A stretch of 64,000 nt of DNA from assembly GCA_024508855.1 (NCBI GenBank), contig JANINJ010000006.1:164301-228300 (forward strand), written 5' to 3'. Of this stretch, positions 53,947-64,000 are shown piece after piece. The position numbers and the translations under genes are program-made. The stretch comes from Xanthobacteraceae bacterium (GTDB lineage: Bacteria; Pseudomonadota; Alphaproteobacteria; Rhizobiales; Xanthobacteraceae). Within the stretch, counting starts at the first letter, position 1; the number at the start of each line of letters is the position of its first letter. The notes under the pieces were generated by a model. That model was not told the DNA's origin and made no database searches. It saw only the letters and a list, made by a program, of their open reading frames with translations.

Positions 53947-54708
53947 TCACGTCTGCGGCTTCAAACCGGAGCGCGCCTGCAGGGCCCGCTCCAGCACCTC
54001 GAACATGGCATCTTCGTCCGGCGCGCGCGCCACCGCAACCTGCGTGGCGCCGCCTTCGCGCACAATTGCAGCCACCGCCTCGGAAAAGCAGCACTGCGGC
54101 AAGGCCAGCGCGGAAATTTCCACGGCCGCAGCCCGCGCCGCATCGAGAAAGGCGCGCGCGCTCCACCCCGAATAATGCAATACCGCCTCGACCTGTCCGT
54201 TCGCGCAAGCGGCGCTGATGTCTGGCGGCAATTCAGGCGCGGCAGCCATCCGGTACACGGTGACCGTGGAGACGTTGAAACCGAGTTCACCCAATTCGGT
54301 GCCGAGATCGCGGGCGCGATCGGCAGCAGCGAGATAGAGCAGGTCGCCGGATTTTTTCAGGCGCTTGGCACGCGCCTGCGCCACGATCATTTCACGCAAC
54401 GACACCGCATCGCCGCCTGCCGCGGTGACATTGGTGAAGCCGTTGTCACGCGCCGCCTGCGCGGTGCGCTCACCGACGGCGAACAGCGGCACATCGAGCA
54501 GAGCGGCGCTGGCGGGGTTTTCACTGATGGCACGCAACGCGTTGGCACTGGAAACGATCACCGCCTCGAATCGCGCATCCGTATCGATCTGGAATGCGAC
54601 CGGCTCGAACCGCAACATCGGCGCCAGCAGCACCTCGAAACCCTTGGCGCGCAATGCCGCCGCCGTCGTCGCAGCGTCGGGATGCGGGCGAGTGACGAGG
54701 ATGGCCAC
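53947..54708 (-). CDS. hemD: Uroporphyrinogen-III synthase
   Basis: A 253-aa enzyme that closes and flips ring D of hydroxymethylbilane. The N-terminus MAILVTRPHPDAATTAAALRAKGFEVLLAPML and EAVIVSSANALRAI are typical; the second lobe has VEAVLHYSGWSARAFL. It starts three bases after the hemC stop. Confidence 0.9.
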   Translation of the reverse strand: MAILVTRPHPDAATTAAALRAKGFEVLLAPMLRFEPVAFQIDTDARFEAVIVSSANALRAISENPASAALLDVPLFAVGERTAQAARDNGFTNVTAAGGDAVSLREMIVAQARAKRLKKSGDLLYLAAADRARDLGTELGELGFNVSTVTVYRMAAAPELPPDISAACANGQVEAVLHYSGWSARAFLDAARAAAVEISALALPQCCFSEAVAAIVREGGATQVAVARAPDEDAMFEVLERALQARSGLKPQT

Positions 54709-54711
54709 AGG

Positions 54712-55677
54712 TCACGCGCCCGAAAACAGCGTGAAGAACTTTTCACCGGCGCGCTCGCGTAATTCGCGCGCGGCATCGGCTCCGATGGCGATCGCGTCGG
54801 CACGCGAGCCCTCGCGCGTGGTGGCATATTCTTCTTCGCCATCGGGCGAGATGATCAGTCCGCTGAAATGAATACGGTCCCCTTCGACACGACAGTGCCC
54901 GCCGATCGGCGTGCGGCACGAGCCGTCGAGCAGTGCAAGGAAGCTGCGTTCGGCAGTCAACGCCACCTCGGCCTCGGCGTCACCGATCGCCTTGACGAAC
55001 GCATTGATGCGCTCGTCATCGCGACGTGACTCGATAGCGATGGCGCCCTGTCCCACCGCCGGCAGAAATTCGTCGACCGTCAGAATTTGTGTCGCCTTGT
55101 CTTCGAGGCCAAGCCGCTTCAATCCCGCCAGTGCCAACAATGTGGCGTCGGCTTCGCCTTCCGCGAGTTTGCGCAGGCGCGTCTCCACATTGCCGCGCAT
55201 GACGCTGACATTGAGATCGGGTCGCAGCCGCAGCACCATCGCCTGACGCCGCAACGACGCAGTGCCGACCGTCGCGCCTGCGGGCAATTCCTGCAGCGAC
55301 GACGCTTTGGCGCTGATGAAGACATCACGCGGGTCTTCGCGCGGCAGGAAGGCAGAAAGCCAGGTTGCGTCGGGCAGAAACGTCGGCACGTCCTTGGACG
55401 AATGCACCGCGAGGTCGATGTGACCCGCGAGCAGCGCCTCTTCGATCTCCTTGGTGAACAAACCCTTGCCGCCGGCTTCCGACAGTGCGCGATCCTGGAT
55501 CGCATCACCCGAGGTCCGGATCACCTTGATCGCGATGCACTCCGGCGCGACATCATGCGCGCGCGCCAGACGGCCCTGCACCTCGTGCGCCTGCGCCAGC
55601 GCCAGCGGACTGCCCCGTGTGCCAATGGTCGCCAGAAACTCCATCTGACCGGAAGATTGTCCGTCGGAAGATTGCAC
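54712..55677 (-). CDS. hemC: Hydroxymethylbilane synthase (porphobilinogen deaminase)
   Basis: A 321-aa enzyme that joins four porphobilinogens. Conserved [47 protein letters not shown], and the cofactor-binding Cys in [12 protein letters not shown]. It is divergent from tsaD. ATG 55644 is an alternative start. Confidence 0.96.
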   Translation of the reverse strand: MQSSDGQSSGQMEFLATIGTRGSPLALAQAHEVQGRLARAHDVAPECIAIKVIRTSGDAIQDRALSEAGGKGLFTKEIEEALLAGHIDLAVHSSKDVPTFLPDATWLSAFLPREDPRDVFISAKASSLQELPAGATVGTASLRRQAMVLRLRPDLNVSVMRGNVETRLRKLAEGEADATLLALAGLKRLGLEDKATQILTVDEFLPAVGQGAIAIESRRDDERINAFVKAIGDAEAEVALTAERSFLALLDGSCRTPIGGHCRVEGDRIHFSGLIISPDGEEEYATTREGSRADAIAIGADAARELRERAGEKFFTLFSGA

Positions 55678-55767
55678 GTCGTGGCCTCACAATGCTACGC
55701 AAATGAACGAATGAGAAGCAAAACGCTGGTTTGGCGGCGAACGCAAGGGCTCACATTGGCTGACGAT

Positions 55768-56847
55768 ATGCCCATCCTGGTCCTGGGAATTGAAACCACC
55801 TGCGACGAGACCGCCGCGGCGGTGATCGAGCGCGCGGGTGATGGCCAAGGCCGCATCCTGTCGAACATTGTGCGCTCGCAAATCGAGGAACACGCGCCGT
55901 TCGGCGGCGTGGTTCCCGAGATCGCGGCGCGCGCGCATGTCGACGTGCTGGACGGCATCGTCGCCAATGCAATGAAGGACGCCAGCGTAACCTATTCGCA
56001 GCTTGCGGGCGTTGCCGCGGCCGCCGGCCCCGGCCTGATCGGCGGTGTGATCGTCGGCCTGACCACGGCGAAGGCCATCGCGATGGTCCACAACACGCCG
56101 CTGCTCGCGGTCAATCATCTCGAGGCGCATGCGCTGACGCCACGGCTGACCAACGCGCTGGCATTCCCCTATTGCCTGTTTCTCGCGTCGGGCGGCCACA
56201 CCCAGATCGTCGCGGTGCTCGGCGTCGGAAAATATGTCCGTCTCGGCACCACTGTCGACGATGCTTTGGGCGAAGCCTTCGACAAGCTGGCCAAGATGCT
56301 CGGCCTGCCCTATCCCGGCGGTCCGCAGGTCGAACGCGCTGCCGTGCAGGGCCATGCGACGCGGTTCGGTTTTCCGCGCCCGATGATGGGACGGCCCGAC
56401 GCCAATTTCTCGCTGTCCGGGCTGAAGACTGCCGTGCGCAACGAGGCCAGCCGGATGACACCGCTGGAGCAGAAGGACATCAACGATCTGTGTGCCGGCT
56501 TTCAAGCCGCAGTGCTAGAATCCATCGCCGACCGGCTCAATGTCGGGTTGCGGCTGTTCACCGAACAGTTCGGCCCACCGACCGCGCTGGTTGCCGCAGG
56601 AGGCGTTGCCGCCAATCAGGCCATTCGCGGCGCACTGCGCGAGGTCGCGGGACATGCGCGCACCGAACTGGTGATTCCGCCGCCGGCACTGTGCACCGAC
56701 AACGGCGCGATGATCGCCTGGGCTGGCGCGGAGCGGCTGGCGCTAGGTCTGACGGATGTGCTCGATGCACCGCCCCGCGCACGCTGGCGTCTCGATGAAA
56801 ATATCGAGGTCCCGGCCAAGCTGGCCAACACCCGCGCAGGCTTCTGA
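55768..56847 (+). CDS. tsaD: tRNA N6-adenosine threonylcarbamoyltransferase
   Basis: A 359-aa enzyme of t6A37 synthesis. [14 protein letters not shown] at the start, the metal-binding [30 protein letters not shown] and [10 protein letters not shown] are all present. Start set at ATG 55768 because family sequence begins there; the frame stays open upstream and ATG 55711 is possible. It overlaps nothing and is followed two bases later by gpsA. Confidence 0.96.
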   Translation: MPILVLGIETTCDETAAAVIERAGDGQGRILSNIVRSQIEEHAPFGGVVPEIAARAHVDVLDGIVANAMKDASVTYSQLAGVAAAAGPGLIGGVIVGLTTAKAIAMVHNTPLLAVNHLEAHALTPRLTNALAFPYCLFLASGGHTQIVAVLGVGKYVRLGTTVDDALGEAFDKLAKMLGLPYPGGPQVERAAVQGHATRFGFPRPMMGRPDANFSLSGLKTAVRNEASRMTPLEQKDINDLCAGFQAAVLESIADRLNVGLRLFTEQFGPPTALVAAGGVAANQAIRGALREVAGHARTELVIPPPALCTDNGAMIAWAGAERLALGLTDVLDAPPRARWRLDENIEVPAKLANTRAGF

Positions 56848-56849
56848 TA

Positions 56850-57830
56850 ATGCCGTCGTACCAGACCGTCGCGGTGATCGGCGCGGGCGCGTGGGGTACC
56901 GCGCTGGCGAGCGCGGCGAGGCGCGCCGGCCGCGATGTCGTGCTTTATGCGCGGCAGGAAGCGAACGCGCAGGCGATGCGCGATTCCCGCGTGAACAGCC
57001 GCCTCCCGGGCGCCCCCATCGATGCATCGATTGTCGTGACCAGCGATCTGCCGCGTGCCGCGCGCGCCGACGTTATTCTGCTGGCGACGCCTGCACAGCA
57101 CTCCCGCGCCGCCGCTGTCACCCTTGCGCCATATCTCGCGGAAGGCACACCAGTCGTCGCCTGCGCCAAGGGCATCGAACGTGGCACACATCGATTCATG
57201 ACCGAGGTGATTGCCGAAGCCGCGCCGCACGCCACGCCCGCCATCCTGTCCGGTCCCGGCTTCGCCGATGACGTCGCGCGCGGGCTGCCGACTGCTGTGA
57301 CGCTTGCCGCAGGCGATGAAGAAATAGCGCGCGCGCTGGTCCATGCACTCGGCTCGGCGACGTTCCGACCCTATCACACCACCGACATGCGCGGCGTCGA
57401 AATCGGTGGCGCAGCAAAGAACGTGCTGGCGATCGCAGCTGGCATTGTGGTGGGACGAAAACTCGGCGCGTCGGCGCTGGCGGCGTTGACGACGCGCGCG
57501 TTCAGCGAACTGGTGCGGCTCGGGCTTGCCTGCGGCGCGCGCAGCGAGACCATCTCCGGTCTCTCGGGCCTCGGCGACCTGATCCTGAGTTGTTCGAGCC
57601 CGCAATCGCGCAATTTCTCGCTCGGCATTGCACTGGGGCGTGGCGAGAATCCACCGGGCGACAAATTGAGCGAAGGCGAATTCACCGCACCGGTGCTGGC
57701 TGAACTCGCCGTGGCACGCCATGTCGATATGCCGGTGGCCATGGCGGTTGCCGCGATCCTGAGCCGCAAGGTGACGATCGACGAGGCCATCGAACAACTG
57801 TTGACGCGGCCGTTTCGCGCGGAGGGATGA
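56850..57830 (+). CDS. gpsA: Glycerol-3-phosphate dehydrogenase [NAD(P)+]
   Basis: A 326-aa enzyme making sn-glycerol-3-phosphate for phospholipid synthesis. N-terminal [10 protein letters not shown] (dinucleotide-binding), [17 protein letters not shown], and [17 protein letters not shown] with the catalytic Lys, then [14 protein letters not shown]. It is co-transcribed with tsaD. Confidence 0.95.
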   Translation: MPSYQTVAVIGAGAWGTALASAARRAGRDVVLYARQEANAQAMRDSRVNSRLPGAPIDASIVVTSDLPRAARADVILLATPAQHSRAAAVTLAPYLAEGTPVVACAKGIERGTHRFMTEVIAEAAPHATPAILSGPGFADDVARGLPTAVTLAAGDEEIARALVHALGSATFRPYHTTDMRGVEIGGAAKNVLAIAAGIVVGRKLGASALAALTTRAFSELVRLGLACGARSETISGLSGLGDLILSCSSPQSRNFSLGIALGRGENPPGDKLSEGEFTAPVLAELAVARHVDMPVAMAVAAILSRKVTIDEAIEQLLTRPFRAEG

Positions 57831-57833
57831 CAA

Positions 57834-58247
57834 ATGAATTACTGGCTGGTGAAATCCGAACCGTCGGTGTGGTCGTGGGAGCAGCAGGTCGCCAAAGGCG
57901 CAAAGGGTGAGGCCTGGACCGGGGTGCGCAACCACAGCGCCAAGCTGTTCATGATGCAGATGAAGAAGGGCGACCGCGCTTTCTTCTATCATTCCAATGA
58001 AGGCAAGGAGATCGTGGGCATCGTGGACATCATCCGCGAGCACTATCCCGATCCGACCGACAAGACCGGAAAATTCGTCTGCGTCGACATCAAGGCCGAC
58101 AAGCCGCTGAAGACGCCGGTGACGCTCGAGACGCTCAAGCACGACAAGCGTTTTGCCGATATGGCACTGATCAAGCTGTCGCGCTTGTCGGTGCAGCCGG
58201 TCACGACCGACGAATGGAAAGCGATCTGCAAGATGGGCGGACTATAG
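57834..58247 (+). CDS. EVE-domain protein
   Basis: A 137-aa single-domain protein: NYWLVKSEPSVWSWEQ, then AWTGVRNHSAKLFMMQMKKGDRAFFYHS and KEIVGIVDIIRE. EVE domains are PUA-like folds that bind modified bases. It lies three bases after gpsA, in the same transcription unit. Confidence 0.92.
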   Translation: MNYWLVKSEPSVWSWEQQVAKGAKGEAWTGVRNHSAKLFMMQMKKGDRAFFYHSNEGKEIVGIVDIIREHYPDPTDKTGKFVCVDIKADKPLKTPVTLETLKHDKRFADMALIKLSRLSVQPVTTDEWKAICKMGGL

Positions 58248-58316
58248 AATTTTTGCGCGGGGCGAAACGAAGAAGCCGCCGACAACCTAATTTCCTTCTG
58301 AATTGTTTCGCGCGTA

Positions 58317-59006
58317 ATGACACAGAGTGCTCCGGCCGACAGAACAGCCTTCATTCGCGCCAACACCAGATTGCGCCCGGTGCCACTGGTGCCGGAAATC
58401 TCGCTGCATGTGGCGGACGAGGCCGTTCCGATCTGGCACAAGACCGAGGAAGAACTGGGCGAGATGGGACTGCCGCCGCCGTTCTGGGCCTTTGCGTGGG
58501 CCGGCGGACAGGCACTGGCGCGTTACGTGCTCGATCATCCAGAGATTGTGGACGACAAGCGGGTACTCGATCTCGCTGCCGGCTCCGGACTGGTCGGCAT
58601 CGCGGCGATGCGAGCAGGCGCAAGCTCCGTCACCGCGGCAGATATCGATGCGTTCGCCTGTACGGCGACATTGCTGAACGCGGAGGCAAATGATGTCCGT
58701 CTGTCGATTTGCGGCGACGATCTGCTGGCCGCATCGATCGATGATGGCCCTTCGTTCTCGAACGCGTGGGACGTCATCCTGGCCGGCGACATCTTCTATG
58801 AGCGCGACACCGCGGAACGCGCCTTCGCATTTCTGTCACGGCATGTCGCGCGCGGCGTGGCCGTGTTGATCGGCGATCCGAGCCGGACCTATCTGCCGAA
58901 AGACCGATTGACCAGATGCGCCGAATACAACGTGCCGGTGACGCGGGAACTGGAAGACAACGAGATCAAGCGCACCGCGGTGTGGATCATCAATGTCGCG
59001 TCGTGA
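58317..59006 (+). CDS. ETF-beta lysine methyltransferase-like protein
   Basis: A 229-aa class I SAM methyltransferase. LPPPFWAFAWAGGQALARYVLD and VLDLAAGSGLVGIAAMRAGA (motif I) followed by DVILAGDIFYE match the nicotinamide-N-/ETFB-KMT family, members of which methylate ETF-beta in alphaproteobacteria. The target is inferred from the family. Confidence 0.82.
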   Translation: MTQSAPADRTAFIRANTRLRPVPLVPEISLHVADEAVPIWHKTEEELGEMGLPPPFWAFAWAGGQALARYVLDHPEIVDDKRVLDLAAGSGLVGIAAMRAGASSVTAADIDAFACTATLLNAEANDVRLSICGDDLLAASIDDGPSFSNAWDVILAGDIFYERDTAERAFAFLSRHVARGVAVLIGDPSRTYLPKDRLTRCAEYNVPVTRELEDNEIKRTAVWIINVAS

Positions 59007-59024
59007 TCGCCATCAACGCGCCGC

Positions 59025-60188
59025 TTACATGCCCGCCGTAGCGACCACCTGCGCCAGCAGTTGCTCGCGCTTGGCCTGGGTGCGATAGCCCTTCATCGTC
59101 GCGGCGAAACGCTCGAGAATACCGTCCTCGAACGCGGTGACGATGGTATCGTGCACATAGCTCTTGCGGCAGATCGCCGGCGTGTTCGACAGTTCATCCG
59201 CCGCCGCGCGCACCGCTTCCAATACCTGTTTGCGGCGGCCCCGCGCACTTGCCGCCGGCGAAATCCGCGACAGCGATTCCAGCACCACGGCGGATGCCAT
59301 CAGGGTGCGGAAATCCTTCAGCGAAATCTTGATGCCGGATATCTCGCGCAGGAACGCATTGACCTGCGTGGTGCTGACGATGCGGACGGTGCCGCCCTCG
59401 TCGCGATACTGGAACATGCGTTTGCCGGGCACGCCGCGCAAAATGCCGATGGCGCGCACCAGCTTGGCGGCATCGCATTCCTTGCGCACGGCCTTGCCGC
59501 CCTTGGCGCGGAATGTCAGCACGATGCCATCGTCCTCGATAGTGACGTTCGACTTGAGCAAGGTGGTCGCGCCGCGCGTGCCATTGAGCCGCGCATAGGA
59601 TTCGTTGCCCGGGCGGATTGCGGTGCGCGCGATCAGTTCGATCACCGCGGCCAGCGCGAATTCGCGGGTCGGTTCGTCGCTCGATAGATGCTGCGAGACC
59701 GCGCGGCGAATCTTCGGCAGCGCTTCGACCAGCGTCGCGAGCCGATGCGCCTTGCGCCGCTCGCGAACCTTCTCCCAGTCCGCATGATAGCGATACTGCA
59801 GCCGCCCGGCCGCATCGCGTCCCACCGCCTGCAGGTGAAAGGTCGGGTCGGCGGCATAGCGTACTTCGGCATAGGCCGGCGGCACCGCCATCGAATTCAG
59901 CCGGCGGATGGTGCCGGCGTGACGAATCTGCGTGCCATTGGCACGAATAAATGAATACGACTTACCACGCTTGATGCGGCGGATCGTCAGCTCGTTCTGA
60001 TCACCGATGGTCAGCCCCATCTCGCGGGCCAGCCGCTCGACACTGAGGCGCGCCCCGCGCCGGTCCGCCGTTGCAGCCTTACCTTTGAGAGGCTGCCGCG
60101 CCTTCGTACGCCGGGGCGAAATCGGCTGGAACGATGCCGTCTGCTCGAGCCCCGTTCTCGAAATTTCGAAATTCTGCTGATCCATCAT
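59025..60188 (-). CDS. DNA topoisomerase IB
   Basis: A 387-aa bacterial/poxvirus-type topoisomerase I. IRRIKRGKSYSFI, PPAYAEVRYAADPTFHLQAVGRDAAGRLQYRYH, the catalytic Arg region IARTAIRPGNESYA, TLMASAVVLESLSR and the nucleophile in CRKSYVHDTIV are visible. The start is ATG 60188 or 60185; the frame extends to 60233 without family support. The N-terminal ~45 residues are a basic tail. Confidence 0.9.
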   Translation of the reverse strand: MMDQQNFEISRTGLEQTASFQPISPRRTKARQPLKGKAATADRRGARLSVERLAREMGLTIGDQNELTIRRIKRGKSYSFIRANGTQIRHAGTIRRLNSMAVPPAYAEVRYAADPTFHLQAVGRDAAGRLQYRYHADWEKVRERRKAHRLATLVEALPKIRRAVSQHLSSDEPTREFALAAVIELIARTAIRPGNESYARLNGTRGATTLLKSNVTIEDDGIVLTFRAKGGKAVRKECDAAKLVRAIGILRGVPGKRMFQYRDEGGTVRIVSTTQVNAFLREISGIKISLKDFRTLMASAVVLESLSRISPAASARGRRKQVLEAVRAAADELSNTPAICRKSYVHDTIVTAFEDGILERFAATMKGYRTQAKREQLLAQVVATAGM

Positions 60189-60623
60189 AGTCTTAGGTGC
60201 CCTCCGGGCTCCCATACGCCTACCCAAATGCAATCGCGCCTGATTTTGTTCCCGCGAAGGGCGTCAGGCTTTCGATCTCGCGCGGCGATTTAGTCGCCTG
60301 TGGAACGTGACACCAGTACCTGCAATGCCTGAAATGGTGCCAACATACCGTTATCTCAACGAAGTGATCGCCGACCTGCCTCGCCCCGCGACGGAACGCA
60401 ACTTTCTGGGGCCTCCATGCTGCAATGGAGCGCGTTTCTTGACCTCGCTCCGCCAATTGCGTTGCTCGCGCCAAAACCGCCAAAAGTTCTATGCCTTTCG
60501 GCCTGTAGCCATTTGCTGCGCAGACGCTTAATTCATACGACGGTGAAAATCGAAATGCCGCCGGATCTGCAATCGAGGCCGGGTTAGCAAGCCCGGCCGC
60601 GGCGGCACAGCGTGGAGGAAATG
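60189..60623. other. Divergent intergenic region upstream of acs
   Basis: 435 bases between the topoisomerase gene (leftward) and acs (rightward). Short frames here lack support. It should contain both promoters. GGAGGA at 60615-60620 is the acs ribosome site. Confidence 0.45.
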
Positions 60624-62573
60624 ATGTCCGAGAAGGTTCACGACGTATCCGCGGAATGGGCAAAGCGCGCTTTTATCGACGCCGCGAAATACCGCGAGAT
60701 GTACGCCCGATCGGTCAATGAGCCGGACGCGTTCTGGCTGGAGCAATCCAAACGGCTCGACTGGGATCAGGCCCCGACCAAGGCGGGCAACTGGTCGTTC
60801 GAACCCGGCAACATTTCGATCAAGTGGTTCGAGGACGGCGTTCTCAACGCCGCCTACAATTCCATCGACCGTCATCTCGACAAGCGGGGCGATCAGGTTG
60901 CGATCATCTGGGAAGGCGACGATCCGTCCCAATCCAAACACATCACCTATCGCCAGCTCCATGACGAGGTCTGCAAGTTCGCCAACGTCCTGCGCAATCG
61001 CAACGTCAAGAAGGGCGATCGTGTCACCATCTATTTGCCGATGATTCCCGAAGCGGCTTACGCGATCCTCGCCTGCGCGCGGATCGGCGCGATCCATTCG
61101 GTGGTGTTCGCGGGCTTCTCCCCGGACTCGCTCGCACAACGTATCACCGACTGCAAATCGAGCATCGTCATCACCGCAGACGAAGGCCTGCGCGGCGGCC
61201 GCAAGGTGCCGCTGAAGGCCAACGTCGATGCCGCCATCGCCAAAAGCGGCGGCGTGGATTGGGTCGTGGTCGTCAAGCGCACCGGCGCGCCTGTCGAAAT
61301 GGATCCGGTACGCGACTTCTGGTACCACGACGCCGCCGAGATGGTGACCACGGAATGCCCGTGCGAGCCGATGAATGCGGAAGATCCGCTTTTCATCCTC
61401 TACACCTCGGGCTCGACCGGACAGCCGAAGGGCGTGCTGCACACCACGGCCGGCTACCTTTCCTACGTCGCGATGACGCACCAATACGTGTTCGATTATC
61501 ACGACGGCGACATCTACTGGTGCACCGCCGACGTCGGCTGGGTCACCGGCCATAGCTACATTCTCTACGGCCCGCTCGCCAACGGCGCGACTACGCTGAT
61601 GTTCGAAGGCGTGCCGAACTATCCGGACAATTCGCGCTTCTGGAATGTCATCGACAAGCACAAGGTCAACATCTTCTACACCGCGCCGACCGCGATCCGC
61701 GCCCTGATGCAGGCCGGTGACGAACCGGTAAAGAAGACGTCGCGCAAGACGCTGCGCCTGCTGGGTTCGGTCGGCGAGCCGATCAATCCGGAAGCGTGGG
61801 AATGGTATCACCGCGTGGTCGGCGACGGCCGCTGCCCGGTGGTAGACACCTGGTGGCAGACTGAGACCGGCGGCATCATGATCACGCCGCTGCCGGGCGC
61901 CATCGCGCAGAAGCCGGGTTCGGCGACGCAGCCGTTCTTCGGCATCGTGCCGCAAATCGTCGATGCCGACGGCAAGGTTCTCGAAGGTGCGACGGAAGGC
62001 AATCTCTGCATCGTGCGCTCTTGGCCGGGACAGATGCGGACCGTCTATGGCGACCACGCGCGGTTCGAGCAGACCTATTTCTCGACTTATAAAGGTAAGT
62101 ATTTCACCGGCGACGGCTGCCGCCGCGACGCCGACGGCTACTACTGGATCACCGGCCGCGTCGACGACGTCATCAACGTCTCCGGCCACCGCATGGGCAC
62201 CGCCGAGGTCGAGAGTTCGCTGGTCGCGCACGACGCCGTGTCGGAAGCCGCCGTGGTCGGTTATCCGCACGACATCAAGGGCCAGGGCATCTATGCCTAT
62301 GTCACGCTGATGACAGGCGTCGAGCCGACCGAACAGTTGCGTAAGGATCTGGTGGCGTGGGTGCGCAAGGACATCGGGCCGATCGCTTCGCCCGATCTGA
62401 TCCAGTTCGCGCCCGGCCTGCCGAAGACGCGCTCCGGCAAGATCATGCGGCGCATCCTGCGCAAGATCGCGGAGGACGAACCGTCGAGCCTTGGCGACAC
62501 GACAACCTTGGCCGACCCCGCCGTGGTCGACGATCTCGTCACCAATCGTCAGAACAAGAAGGCCACGGCCTGA
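60624..62573 (+). CDS. acs: Acetyl-CoA synthetase (AMP-forming)
   Basis: A 649-aa enzyme activating acetate. It shows the AMP-binding P-loop [24 protein letters not shown], the [21 protein letters not shown] hinge, and the acetylatable Lys in [16 protein letters not shown] 60624 follows GGAGGA; ATG 60621 and GTG 60612 are in frame but poorly spaced. A perfect hairpin follows the gene. Confidence 0.96.
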   Translation: MSEKVHDVSAEWAKRAFIDAAKYREMYARSVNEPDAFWLEQSKRLDWDQAPTKAGNWSFEPGNISIKWFEDGVLNAAYNSIDRHLDKRGDQVAIIWEGDDPSQSKHITYRQLHDEVCKFANVLRNRNVKKGDRVTIYLPMIPEAAYAILACARIGAIHSVVFAGFSPDSLAQRITDCKSSIVITADEGLRGGRKVPLKANVDAAIAKSGGVDWVVVVKRTGAPVEMDPVRDFWYHDAAEMVTTECPCEPMNAEDPLFILYTSGSTGQPKGVLHTTAGYLSYVAMTHQYVFDYHDGDIYWCTADVGWVTGHSYILYGPLANGATTLMFEGVPNYPDNSRFWNVIDKHKVNIFYTAPTAIRALMQAGDEPVKKTSRKTLRLLGSVGEPINPEAWEWYHRVVGDGRCPVVDTWWQTETGGIMITPLPGAIAQKPGSATQPFFGIVPQIVDADGKVLEGATEGNLCIVRSWPGQMRTVYGDHARFEQTYFSTYKGKYFTGDGCRRDADGYYWITGRVDDVINVSGHRMGTAEVESSLVAHDAVSEAAVVGYPHDIKGQGIYAYVTLMTGVEPTEQLRKDLVAWVRKDIGPIASPDLIQFAPGLPKTRSGKIMRRILRKIAEDEPSSLGDTTTLADPAVVDDLVTNRQNKKATA

Positions 62574-62607
62574 GGGCCGACTAACTTCACCTCACTGCAC
62601 GCTCACG

Positions 62608-62645
62608 CAAATGTCAGAGGCCTTAGCCTCTGACATTTGTGTTTT
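62608..62645 (+). terminator. Terminator after acs
   Basis: A perfect 14-bp stem (CAAATGTCAGAGGC/GCCTCTGACATTTG) with loop CTTA, followed by TGTTTT. The T-run is short. Confidence 0.7.
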
Positions 62646-62782
62646 CAGGCCGGTGTTGTTTTCCGGACATTTACTTTTTTGTCGGCATTTTCTTTGTAGG
62701 CGCGCGCAACGAAATGCGCGCCGGACGGGGCGAGGCGAATTGCCGCCCTTGTTTACCGGGCATATTCGAACCGGAGTGATCG

Positions 62783-63295
62783 ATGTCGTTGAAGATTGCC
62801 GTGGCGCTGGCAGCCACAATGGTAGCCGCGTCATTTGCCGCAGTGCCGGCGCAGGCGCGCCCGGATGTGGTGGCCTATCGCGGCGACTATTCGCCCGGCA
62901 CCATCGTCGTCAAAACCAATGAGCGGCGGCTGTATCTCGTGCTCGATAGCGGCCGCGCAATCCGCTACCCGGTCGGCGTGGGCAAGGCCGGCAAGCGCTG
63001 GGCCGGTGAGACGCGCATCAGCGGCAAGTATCAGCACCCGGCATGGTCGCCTCCCGCCGAGGTAAAGCGCGACAATCCGCGCATCCCCGACGTGATCCCC
63101 GGCGGCTCCCCCTCGAATCCGATGGGTGTCGCAGCGATGACGCTGGCAGGCGGAGAGTACGCGATCCATGGCACCAACCGGCCGGGCTCGGTCGGCGGCT
63201 TCGTCTCCTATGGCTGCGTGCGGATGTATAACGACGACATCAGCGACCTGTATCGACGTGTGTCGGTCGGAACGCCGGTGGTGGTTACGCGCTGA
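62783..63295 (+). CDS. L,D-transpeptidase (YkuD)
   Basis: A 170-aa exported peptidoglycan cross-linking enzyme. Signal peptide MSLKIAVALAATMVAASFAAVPAQA; catalytic H129 (AIHGTNRPGSVG) and C145 (SYGCVRM) are in the usual HXX14-17[ST]HGXChR-like spacing. Short, with only the YkuD domain. Its stop abuts the stop of the nuclease gene on the other strand. Confidence 0.93.
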   Translation: MSLKIAVALAATMVAASFAAVPAQARPDVVAYRGDYSPGTIVVKTNERRLYLVLDSGRAIRYPVGVGKAGKRWAGETRISGKYQHPAWSPPAEVKRDNPRIPDVIPGGSPSNPMGVAAMTLAGGEYAIHGTNRPGSVGGFVSYGCVRMYNDDISDLYRRVSVGTPVVVTR

Positions 63296-63892
63296 TCATC
63301 GGCTGGAGTTGCCGCACCAGCCGCTGCGATGGCCGCCGCCATAGCGGCGTGCATGTCCGGCAGCCAGCAGCGCCTCGGAGACGTTCGGCGTTTGCCGCGT
63401 CGCTGCATCGGCAACGACGCGACCGTTGTATTTGTCCGGGCCGATATTGAAGATCGTCACCTCGCCCTCAGCAAGCAGCGCGCGTAGCGCATCGCTCGCC
63501 GATCGCGCCATGCGATATTCTTCGGCGCAGGCGGCCTTCAATTCCGGTGCATCGATGCCGCGCAGCCGCACCCGGGTCACCATGTCGAGCCCAGGCCACA
63601 GATGCACCTTGGCTTCGAACGTATCGCCATCGATCGTCCGCAGAACCTCGGCCGGATGACGGGCGCCGCCTTGCCCGGCTCGCGACCAGATCGCGCCGGT
63701 ATCATGCCCCTGCAATTCGCCCGGCGCGGTCGACGTGGTGGAAGAAATGGCGCCACGTTCGTGCCAGTGCCGGACCGCAGGCAGCATGGTCCCCGCCGCG
63801 ACGCCGAGGACGAATATCCATGGCATCAATCCGGCGAAGCCGCTGCGCCTCCAACGGTTCGATGCTGGGTATAATCTGCGGGATGGGTACAT
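63296..63892 (-). CDS. Membrane-anchored thermonuclease-like (SNase) protein
   Basis: A 198-aa protein with one N-terminal membrane helix (GLMPWIFVLGVAAGTML). The C-terminal SNase-like barrel shows RTIDGDTFEAKV, VRLRGIDAPEL (Arg, Asp, Glu of the active site) and YNGRVVADA with the second Arg. Probably a periplasm-facing nuclease or a nucleic-acid binder. It is convergent with the L,D-transpeptidase gene. The last ~108 bases of the window (63893-64000) hold nothing I can assign. Confidence 0.85.
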   Translation of the reverse strand: MYPSRRLYPASNRWRRSGFAGLMPWIFVLGVAAGTMLPAVRHWHERGAISSTTSTAPGELQGHDTGAIWSRAGQGGARHPAEVLRTIDGDTFEAKVHLWPGLDMVTRVRLRGIDAPELKAACAEEYRMARSASDALRALLAEGEVTIFNIGPDKYNGRVVADAATRQTPNVSEALLAAGHARRYGGGHRSGWCGNSSR

Positions 63893-64000
63893 ATTCCTAG
63901 ACTAAACTGAGTCGGACATCGCAGCAACCACAATCCCTAGTTGTGGCGTACGATTTACACAGTCAGCCAGCCGAAATCGGAGCAAGGGCAATTATTGGCT

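Noticed and set aside
56616-58142. 508-aa open frame on the minus strand
   Set aside because: Antisense to tsaD, gpsA and the EVE gene; shadow composition.
60528-62270. 580-aa open frame on the minus strand
   Set aside because: Antisense to acs, which has full conserved motifs.

Overview
The window is a high-GC alphaproteobacterial chromosome segment, most likely from the Bradyrhizobium/Rhodopseudomonas/Afipia group. The hemC-hemD-Mic60-hemY cluster, the ETF-beta-type methyltransferase and the codon use point that way, but the genus is not resolved. The core is interrupted between about 17.7 and 50.7 kb by AT-richer accessory DNA that I read as two integrative elements sitting head-to-tail at one tRNA-Thr(CGT) gene.

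Left core (1-17689): the start of a cytochrome P450, a Tat-exported alpha/beta hydrolase, an MFS exporter, two small unknown genes, a three-gene efflux set (FUSC pump, DUF1656 protein, HlyD-type adaptor), a TonB-dependent siderophore receptor, a small periplasmic protein with a strong terminator, and a five-gene sugar-type ABC transporter operon. In that operon one permease is fused to a beta-propeller lactonase-like domain, and a second propeller protein is encoded separately.

Element 1 (about 17726-33528): a type I restriction-modification operon (hsdM-hsdS-hsdR) continues into three more genes: DUF262, an SMC/OLD-like ATPase and an unknown protein. The replication and integration module holds a P4-type integrase broken by a frameshift, an unknown gene, an AlpA/Xis-like HTH protein, an unknown gene and a fused primase-polymerase/helicase. 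Direct and inverted TGACGCCA repeats lie just past the 3' end of the helicase gene. GGCCAACA repeats flank both ends of the element and look like integrase arm sites.

Element 2 (33484-50761): it is bounded by a perfect 45-bp repeat of the tRNA-Thr 3' end. A 20-bp repeat (two TGTAACCG units) lies inside each end. It carries a secreted/membrane protein pair, a PD-(D/E)XK-like protein, and a GIY-YIG-like protein carrying two RNA polymerase alpha-CTD repeats. Its replication module has separate primase and helicase genes followed by GTGACGC iteron-like repeats, then a tyrosine integrase. On its right is a divergent cluster with a C5 cytosine methylase plus a nucleotide-cyclase-like protein on one strand and a MORC/MutL-type GHKL ATPase plus a Z1 helicase on the other. 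This is a probable ATP-dependent restriction system. Neither element shows capsid, terminase or conjugation genes.

Right core (50717-64000): the intact tRNA-Thr, the haem/Mic60 cluster (hemC, hemD, Mic60-like, hemY), tsaD-gpsA-EVE, a protein methyltransferase, topoisomerase IB, acetyl-CoA synthetase with a strong terminator, an L,D-transpeptidase and a membrane-anchored nuclease-like protein.
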